64,000 bases of DNA from Orientallactaga sibirica (Eukaryota > Chordata > Mammalia > Rodentia > Dipodidae). Location: assembly GCA_036365145.1 (NCBI GenBank), contig JAEOAD010000029.1, forward strand, positions 24,421,001 through 24,485,000. The letters are read 5' to 3'. Every line of letters starts with the position of its first letter. The first letter of the stretch is position 1. The notes beneath the pieces are model-generated. The model saw nothing but the letters and a program-made list of their open reading frames with translations. It did no database searches and was not told the DNA's origin. Made by a program: the position numbers and the translations under genes. Positions 56,870-64,000 of this stretch are shown here, piece after piece.

Positions 56870-57885
56870 CTATTTTTGTCGCTGTGGTCTGTCCATCACA
56901 ATGGTTCAGAAAGACTAGGGTGTGGATGCTAGAGTGCTGTACTGGGATGGGGGACAGCAGTGAGTGTGAGGGTGATGGCCTGTGGAGTTCAGAAAGGCTG
57001 GGATGGGGACACCAGCCAGCTGGCCTGGGTCCCTGTTTGGGGTTGGGAGGGGAGAGTGGTAACTGGGAATGCAATTACACTCTCGGGGTTCATCAGGCTC
57101 AGATAGGCTTGGAAGGGAACCATGGCCTGCTGGTCTGGATCCCTGATGGGGGATGGGAGAGGGAGTGGTGAAAGGGACCTTGATAACCCATGGGGGGGGC
57201 TCAGGAAAGCTAGGGTGGGAACCCTGGCCTGCTTTCCTGGGTCCCTGATAGGAGGTGGGGGACCACAATTGCCCCAGTGGAGCTCAGGAAGGCTAGGGTG
57301 GAAACCCTGGCCTGCTGCTCTGGGTCCCTGATCAGAGGTTGGTGGTTGGTGAGTTGTGATCACCTATGTGGGGCTCAGGAAGGCTGGGGCAGGAGTTGCT
57401 TAGAATGGGTGATGGCATGCAGGGCTCAGGAAGGCTAGGGCAGTAACAGACCAGAGGGGCTCAGGAAGGCAGGGGCTGGACCTGACCTGCAAGTGGGACT
57501 GTGATTGCATGGGGAGTTCAGAAAGGCCAGGGGATGATGGGTGTGCCTGTGGAGCTCTGCAAAATGGTGGGAAAGCCTGAGGTCAAGGTCCTAGACTGCT
57601 AGCTTGGGTCCACTGGCCTGCGGTTAGTGCAGGATGGACCTCTGGCTGGGACTGTAGCTAGAACAGCTACTTGAGGGGATTGGGGGACTAGTGGGATGCC
57701 TGAGAGCATAGAAATCAGTGGATTCCCTATTTTGCTCATCCACACCCTTTCACTGTGAGCATACTAGAGCCAGCAAACCCCTAAAAAAATACTTTGAACC
57801 TCAAGGGTCTTGCCTTTACTTTCCCTTGAGGTGAGGCAAGGTTAGACTGATGCCATTTGGACTGGAAGTGCCATCTCAAGATTTT
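56870..57885 (-). promoter_or_regulatory. L1 5'UTR/promoter with degenerate tandem repeats
   Basis: GC-rich non-coding DNA directly upstream of ORF1. The motif ggctcaggaaggct and close variants recur at 57,098, 57,199, 57,281, 57,371, 57,422 and 57,458. The motif ggcctgctNNYctggRtccctgat recurs at 57,124, 57,226 and 57,309. Unit length is irregular (about 80-100 bp). Long open frames in three minus frames here are a composition effect. Confidence 0.75.
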
Positions 57886-57963
57886 TCTTAACCACCAAGT
57901 ATTTAAGCATATGTTTATACAACAGTTGTTTTCCCCATTCAGGCTTATCAAGAATGGAAATCT

Positions 57964-58180
57964 TGGGCTTGAGAGATGGCTTAGCAGTTAAGGCTCTTGC
58001 AACAAAGCCAAAGGACCCAGGTTTGTTTCCACAGAACCTACTTACAGCCAGATAAACTAGGAGGTGCATGTGTCTAGTTTGTTTACAGTGGCTAGAGGCT
58101 CTGGCATGTTAATTCTCTCTCTCTTTATCTGCTTCTATTCTCTCTTTATCTCTAGTAAATAAATAAACATAAAAATTATT
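57964..58180 (+). repeat. DIP-like SINE
   Basis: Head gggcttgagagatggcttagcag, body aggacccaggtttgtttcc, CT tail, (AAAT)n end. Moderately diverged. Confidence 0.88.
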
Positions 58181-58450
58181 AACCAAATTAAGGACATTCA
58201 TACAAGTTGAAATATTTTCATAAAGTAAGAATTAAAATAATTAATTAAAAATTAAAATATTAATAAATATTAAATCTTACTTTATGATCTATGATGTCAT
58301 TACTGGAGAAGGATCTTTGAACTGATAAGAAGAATGCTGAATCCCTATCTCTTTGATAGAATATTTTATAGATAAAATCAAGCTCCTGTATGGTAAAATT
58401 TACCACTGCATATATTTGTTAATTTGTAGTTTTGAGAACATATGCTAATA
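58181..58450. other. Unique AT-rich DNA
   Basis: Includes a palindrome-like AT stretch (58,220-58,290). Nothing else recognised. Confidence 0.35.
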
Positions 58451-58800
58451 TGTTAGTGTGGCACTCAAATCCCACTATCATTTATCAGGCCCTATGTGAC
58501 CTTTCAATGATTATTTTATGAACTTCAGAACCCCAGTATTTGGTACACTTTTTTTTAACAGTTGCTATGTCTTCTTGAGTACCTATTCCATTAATGAATA
58601 TGTAGTATCCTTCTTTGTTTCTTGTTATTAGCTTTGGCTTAAAGTTTTCTTTCTCAGACATAAGAATCACCACAGCAACTTGTTACAGTTCCCACTTGAA
58701 TGGTATGTTGTTTCTGTCCTTTGATGCCAGGTTTGTAGACATCAGCTAGGTGGGTTTTTTTGGGACAACAGAAGTTGGATATTAGTTTTTAATCTAGTTA
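58451..58800 (-). mobile_element. Old L1 ORF2 endonuclease remnant
   Basis: The minus frame at 58,485-58,673 begins 'MVILMSEKENFKPKLITRNK', a diverged form of the L1 'VAILVSDKxDFKPK' stretch, followed by a deletion. Clearly older than the neighbouring large L1. Confidence 0.65.
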
Positions 58801-59018
58801 TGTAGTCTAGGTCTTTTTCTTAGTGTCTTGAGGCCATTTATTATTGAGAATGTATTGCCTTTGATTATTTTAGATGACATTCTAGTTGGTTGTATTATTG
58901 GTATTTCATTTAATTTCCTCTGTTAGTTTTACTTGTTGACTTACTATGTTGGACATTGATTCATTTCTCCATCTTCTTTTTTAAAATTTTTTTAACTTTT
59001 TAAAAAATGTTTTTAGTT

Positions 59019-59220
59019 TTTTATTTATTTATTAGAAAAAGAGAGAGGAGAGAGAGAGAGAGAGAGAGAAGAGTGAAAATGGGCACGCCAGGGCCTCTAG
59101 CCACTGCAAAGGAACTCCAGAAGCATGTGCATCTGGCTAACAGGGGGACCTGGAGAATCAAACCAGGGTCCTTAGGCTTCACAGGCATGTGCCTTATCTG
59201 CTAAGCCATCTCCCCAGCCC
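59019..59220 (-). repeat. DIP-like SINE (first of a tandem pair)
   Basis: TTTA, (GA)n, cactgcaaaggaactccagaagcatgtg, ending aagccatctccccagcccttt. A short body deletion is present. Confidence 0.9.
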
Positions 59221-59227
59221 TTTTAAA

Positions 59228-59432
59228 ATATTTTATTTATTTATTTTGACAGATGCAGATAGACAGAGAGAGAAAGAGAGAATGGGCACACCAGGGCCTT
59301 CAGCCACTGCAAATGAACTCCAGATGCATGCACCACCTTGTGTATCTGGTTTATGTGGATCATGGAGAATCAAACTGAAGTACTTTGACTATGCAGACAA
59401 ACACCTTAACTGCTAAGCAATTTCTCCAATAT
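59228..59432 (-). repeat. DIP-like SINE (second of a tandem pair)
   Basis: TTTA, GA tract, cactgcaaatgaactccagatgcatgc, ending aagcaatttctcca. Same orientation as its neighbour, more diverged at the head. Confidence 0.88.
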
Positions 59433-59444
59433 GGTGGTGGTGTT

Positions 59445-59531
59445 TTTGAGGTAGGATCTCATTCTAACCCATGCTGATCTGGACTCATGCTGTGCTGGGA
59501 TTAAAAGTATGTGCCACCATGACTGTCTGGT
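59445..59531 (-). repeat. B1 SINE with internal deletion
   Basis: gaggtaggatctcattctaacccatgctgatctgg joins directly to gctgggattaaaagtatgtgccacc. The central part of B1 is missing. Confidence 0.82.
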
Positions 59532-59539
59532 TCTCTGTT

Positions 59540-60370
59540 ATGATTTTTTTTTTTTTGAGTGACTGTTTCTTTTACTTCAATAATATCTGTTTTGTTCTTC
59601 TTCAGTTGTTTGATTTGTTGTTGTTGTTTTTTTTGTTGTTGTTGTTGTTAAATTTGTCTTCCATGTTTTGGACGTTCTCTTCCAATTTGCTAATGGTATG
59701 ATTTACTTTGGAGATTGTCACATCAAGGACTCATATAAATATCCTTAGTTCATTCATCTGTATATTTTAATCTTTCATAGCATCATTGATCCTTTCCAGA
59801 AGTGGGGTTATGAATTCTTCTCTAACATCATTCTCATCTTGGTGGATTTGGCTTCCATTATAGGGAAATTGGGTGCTGGGATTGAGTCATGGTGGGCTGT
59901 TCCCTTGTATAAATTGTGTTCCTCCCTTGTGCTTTGGCATCCATGTTTAACTTCCCCTTTTTGGGTATTTTCTCTTGGTCTATTTCACTTTTTAACCTGA
60001 CTTAACTCTAAGGATTCCATTTGTTGTAACTACCAAGATTGAGAAACATGTGTACTTTCTATTTTTATCAACAAATCTTGTTATATGTTACTTTAAAAGA
60101 TCTTTTTGTATAACCTTTGTAGTCCAGAGTGATGCTTACCAGAGAAGATTATTGAGGCTGGGTCTTGTGTAGCATTGGAGTCCATGGAAGGCCTTTAGCA
60201 GAGAGCACCTCCCTGTCTATGGGCACAGGATGGTTTCGCAGGTGCTGTCTGGTTTCTCTCTTGTCCAGGTGGGTAGCACTGATACTACCTCCTTCTTGGT
60301 TTTACTCAAGACTCTCACATGGACCAGGAGGGAATATGTTTATCTCTCTGTTGATCGTTTTCTGTAAAAA
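59540..60370 (-). mobile_element. Possible ancient L1-related remnant
   Basis: 59,650-59,880 (cttccatgttttggacgttctcttcc...ttcatcttggtggatttggcttcc style) resembles antisense ORF1 or HAL1-like sequence. It contains a (GTT)n run at 59,609-59,650. Too diverged to confirm by eye. Confidence 0.35.
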
Positions 60371-60380
60371 ATCCATTCAA

Positions 60381-60480
60381 GGGCTGGAGAGATGGCTTAG
60401 CAGTTAAGACACATGCCTGCTAAGCCTAAGGACCTTGTGTCGATTCCCAGGTCCCAGATAATCCATCTGTATCTTGATGA
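60381..60480 (+). repeat. 3'-truncated DIP-like SINE
   Basis: Head agggctggagagatggcttagcag and gctaagcctaaggaccttgtg, cut off after aatccatctgtat. The tail is missing. Confidence 0.82.
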
Positions 60481-60820
60481 TATAAACTGGGAACACTTGG
60501 CAATGCTCTTCTTTGTCATAAGTTGTCACTTGTTAATTGCTCAGTTAATGGTCAATTTTTGAAATATGCATATCTATATAATATTTTGTGTCAATAGATT
60601 ATATAACAATATTTTATCTATACTTTCTAAATAAAAATTACAAAATTTTAAAACTAAATTAAATATGCAATCTATTTTGGGTGACTGTTTGTAAATGATA
60701 TGTTATTAAAATATTGAGGATGGGTACTCAACAAATCTGTTGCAGGATCTTGATCTTTAGAAAACAAAATTTCTCCACATAATTCATCAGGAGACTGTGT
60801 ACTTCAGTGAGATCTGAGAT
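60481..60820. other. Unique AT-rich DNA
   Basis: Nothing recognised. Confidence 0.35.
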
Positions 60821-60832
60821 GACATTTCAGAT

Positions 60833-61084
60833 TTTTTTAAAAAATTTTTTTAATTTAAAAACATTTTAAATTAATTAATTAATTTTTACTTATTTGTTTG
60901 AGAGTGACAGAGAAAGAGAGAGAGAGAATGGGCACACCAGGGAGCCCAGCCACTGCAAATGAACTCCAGATGCATGCACCACTTTGTGCATCTGGCTTTC
61001 ATGGGTACTGGGAATCGAGTCTCAAACCAGGGTCCTTAGGCTTCACATGCAAGCACTTAACCACCAAGTCATCTCTCCAGCCCT
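60833..61084 (-). repeat. DIP-like SINE with 12-bp target-site duplication
   Basis: AT-rich tail complement, (GA)n, cactgcaaatgaactccagatgcatgc, head complement agtcatctctccagccct. gacatttcagat flanks it at 60,821 and 61,085. Confidence 0.95.
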
Positions 61085-61096
61085 GACATTTCAGAT

Positions 61097-63397
61097 ATTG
61101 AAATGTTCTATCCCCAAAAGACATAGATCAGAACACTATGAGAAACTCCTTGTTCAATAACTACCTTTATTAATATATGTTCCTTAAACTTGATGAAAGG
61201 CCCACTGATTTTAATTTTTGCCCTAAAGATGTAAATAACTGTATTGGTGTATGTGTAATATAGAATGTGTGGGCACTATATTAACATGAATGTATGTTGA
61301 TGTGCATATCCTGTGAGCATCCATGCCAAGGCCAAAAGCAAATATCAGATAGCAACTTCTGTGGCTCTCATGTTTTATTTCTCTAAGGTCATCACACTAA
61401 ACCTGGAGATCCTTCTTTTTTCATTTAGTTTTGCTGACCAGGAAGCCCTAGAAAAGTCCTGTCTGTAGCCCATCAAACCTGGGATGCAATGACAGGTTTA
61501 GCCAACAATGCCCAGGTTTTTACATCGGTGTTGGCATCCATCTCATGTTCTTATACTTTCTCAGCAAACATTTACCATTGAGCAGTCTCCTCAGTCCCCA
61601 GTCTTTCTTTTTCAAGATCTGTTTTTATTCTGTTCTCCTCATTTCTTTCCTCAAAGAAAACAAATCAATATGTTCTGCAATAAATTCTGTGACAATAACT
61701 GATTGATGAAGATTGGAAAAGAATTGTTTTGTTTTATTTATTAAACCAAGGCCATCATAGAATTATTCCTGGAAATAAATATGATTTCACAGCCCAAATC
61801 ATCAAAATTAGACTATTTCAGAAGAAATTTGATTTGATATGTAGATGTGTAAGACTAACATGACATATTAACAAAATAAATCACTATGTTGGGAAGAATT
61901 ATATCAAGATTCTCTTTGTCCTCCCACAAAACCCATGGACTGCTGGGAATACTCATCTTCCATGTAGAGGAAAGTACTGAGTTATCTCTAAGACTCTAGC
62001 TGCTAATAGCAAAGTCCTTCCTCTTTGCACCAAGTGGGTGCTGAGTTCAGACAAGAACTTGGGTAACGGTGTTACTTTGGAAACAGCAACTACTTCTGAG
62101 ACAGACAAATCATCCGCATGGACCCAGTTACTAATTAGAAGGGAATTGATAATTCAGTTAGCTGATGAGTCTCTGTCTTCTGTCACTGCTCTAAGCAGTG
62201 CTAAAGCTGATGCTTTTGGACCTGTTATAGTCATGAGGAGAGCAAAGAAGTACTAGCAAAGAGTACAATTGATGGAGATGAACCCTGACCATGAGCCCAT
62301 GACACCCTTAGTCCAGTTTGAGCATTTTAAATATGGATTTCTATTACTTGCCAAAAATATCATAAATTTGATATTTGCAGCCATCCGTGTGATTTAGACT
62401 GCACATGAATAACATAATGAATAAAAACATGACAACACAAAAAGAGGGTGTATGATAAAGACTACCATTTACTTGTGATCCAGTTCATAGAGGAAGCATA
62501 TGCACAATTAGAATGATGTAATTCATGATGGGAAATAAACCAAAATACCAATGCTTAAACTATGTGTTACTTTATAACTAACATTAGCTAATATGACAAT
62601 AATCCTAAATTTTTATAACATCTATTTTAATGTAGCTATAATGCCTAAGTGCTCTGATGCACAAATTCCTTTCAGATAACTGCACTGTGTCTCATTGCCA
62701 GAATCTGTGCTGTCAAATGTTACAACAGTAGTGTAATATTATTCTCAGGGAAAACAGAATAAAACATGACACTAATAATGTTATGTTTAATTCATAGTAA
62801 TTTGATGTTCTTATTTTTATGATTACAGTAAAATTGTTGCTATAAGATAATATGTTTGATTCATTTTATTTGAAGTATTTATTATGGGGCCTATAAAAGC
62901 ATCAAATAATTACAACACACAATTTAGTTGAAACTACAAATAACTTCCAAATTGAAATGTTAGCTAGAATAATTCCAGGAAACAGCAACAACAGAGAATG
63001 CCAAGTTACTGTAAATCACTCCATGGGGTAAGCTACATGATGTGATGCTAGTCTTAGGAAAGATCCGTCCAGATGTCCAGTTAACATGGGAAGCTGTATT
63101 GTGATTATCGCCACTTTTTCTGTTCTTTCTTTTACCTAATTATTAATGCTGCTGTCATCATATTGACTACTTCAAATCTGAAAGGCATATTTAATTGTAG
63201 GATACTTGCATTCAGTGTTGATTTAAAAAAAAAAATTATCTGGGAGCAGAACCTTCGCATGTCTCCATATGCAGGACTTTTAACTGGAAGGTTGATAGAG
63301 GAAAGAGAGTTCATGGAAAATAGGCTGAACAGTCTCCTAAATTCCAAATAGAGAAATTGGGGACACAAGAAATAAGGAATCTCCATTGTTTTTAAAA
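61097..63397. other. Long unique region
   Basis: About 2.3 kb. The 72-residue plus frame at 62,038-62,256 has ordinary amino-acid composition but no domain, and no splice sites or conservation can be judged. No recognised repeats. Confidence 0.4.
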
Positions 63398-63400
63398 ATT

Positions 63401-63451
<51 letters not shown>

Positions 63452-63654
63452 CCTTCTTACTTACGTAGAGAGGGAGAGAGAGACAAAGACAGGGAGGGAG
63501 GGAAATGCAGATAGAGAGAATAGGCACACCAGAGCATCTAGCCACTGCAAACAAACTCCAGACACATGTGCCACCTTGTGCATCTGGCTTACATGGGAAC
63601 CTGGGTTCTTAGACTTGGCAGGCAAACACCTTAACTAAGCTAGCTCTCCATCCT
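63398..63654 (-). repeat. DIP-like SINE with (TTTA)n microsatellite tail
   Basis: (TTTA)n of about 13 units at 63,401-63,452, GA-rich tract, cactgcaaacaaactccagacacatgtgcc, ending aactaagctagctctccatcctg. The tail has expanded into a microsatellite. Confidence 0.93.
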
Positions 63655-64000
63655 GAAATCTCCATTTTAAAAACTGTACATAAAATCTATTATTATTATT
63701 GTGGAATGTATGATATTTAATCTCAATGATGCCTGGTTATAACATTATAATGATAATATTAATTATATTATGAGCAGTACTCTTTTTATAAAATGAATAA
63801 GATAAATGATATTGGTAGAAACTGGCTCCTATATACCTTAGAATCACAGAGAGATAAAACTGCAATTTTATCGCATACATTTTCAAGCAAATTCACCATT
63901 TTTCTTTTTCCTGATAATCAGTGAGCACATCTTTGTGTAGTCCTTATTGAAACATTCTACTTATTTCTCAAAATATTTTGAGAAAAACATTGGTAAACAT
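63655..64000. other. Unique AT-rich DNA at the window end
   Basis: No recognised feature. Confidence 0.35.

Larger units (their letters stand above)
47730..57885 (-). mobile_element. Long L1 with 5'UTR, ORF1, ORF2 and 3'UTR, interrupted by a retrovirus
   Basis: Minus-strand order: 5'UTR (about 57,885-56,870), ORF1 (56,868-55,850), ORF2 endonuclease and reverse transcriptase (about 55,560-53,311), a 3.6-kb retrovirus, ORF2 continuation (49,665-49,045), 3'UTR (about 49,040-47,730). A deletion near 49,045 joins ORF2 directly to the 3'UTR, removing the cysteine-rich end. About 160 bp are also missing at the retrovirus junction. All frames are broken. Confidence 0.88.

Noticed and set aside
56865..57363. 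Long Pro/Gly-rich open frames in three overlapping minus frames
   Set aside because: They lie in the GC-rich, repeated L1 5'UTR. Openness in all frames reflects composition, and there is no ORF1-like sequence.

Overview
This is a stretch of mammalian, rodent-type, non-coding DNA. It is AT-rich, has no open reading frame that looks like a host gene, and is packed with interspersed repeats. The organism is inferred from its SINEs. There are about eleven B1-family copies (7SL-derived, ending in the usual GCCGGGCGTGGTGG-type head), several ancient or truncated. There are also more than twenty-five copies of a tRNA-headed B2-superfamily SINE whose body (GCCAGATGCACAAGGTGGC...CTGGAG...GCAGTGGCT) and long CT/GA-rich tail differ from mouse B2. 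That body matches what I know of the DIP-type SINEs of jerboas, so a dipodid such as Jaculus is the best guess. This is inference, not a database result. No host exon, tRNA, rRNA, CRISPR array or bacterial feature was recognised.

Layout. 1-8.0 kb: SINEs, one 184-bp tandem duplication and unique AT-rich DNA. 8.0-9.7 kb: a SINE and two MaLR-type LTR remnants. 9.7-14.7 kb: an L1 cluster with a 5'UTR-like piece (+), a truncated L1 (-) carrying a SINE, and a twin-primed (5'-inverted) L1 at 12.2-14.3 kb. 15.4-20.5 kb: SINEs, including two inserted in succession at one target site. 20.5-21.8 kb: a complete small LTR-internal-LTR element of MaLR/ERVL type with a tRNA-Leu(UAA) primer binding site. 25.4-26.3 kb: a second twin-primed L1. 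31.1 kb: a solo LTR of the 20.5-kb family. 36.7-37.3 kb: an old L1. 38.5-40.2 kb: a larger MaLR element. 44-45 kb: an unclassified LTR-like block. 47.7-57.9 kb: a long L1 on the minus strand with a 5'UTR, ORF1, an ORF2 with an altered catalytic site, and a 3'UTR. This L1 is interrupted by a 3.6-kb endogenous retrovirus. 58-64 kb: SINEs, old L1-like remnants and unique DNA.

The most unusual object is the retrovirus at 49,666-53,310 (minus strand). It has two LTRs, a purine tract, a primer binding site that complements tRNA-Ile over 18 bases, and a betaretrovirus-like gag start. Its gag-pol-env middle is replaced by a MaLR-derived segment (50,800-51,645), and it keeps a possible env tail. It is a defective chimeric retroelement with a (GAGT/CAGT)n minisatellite in the U3 part of each LTR and two extra truncated LTR R/U5-like copies in its leader. 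Everything in the window appears to be inactive; no genes act together here.
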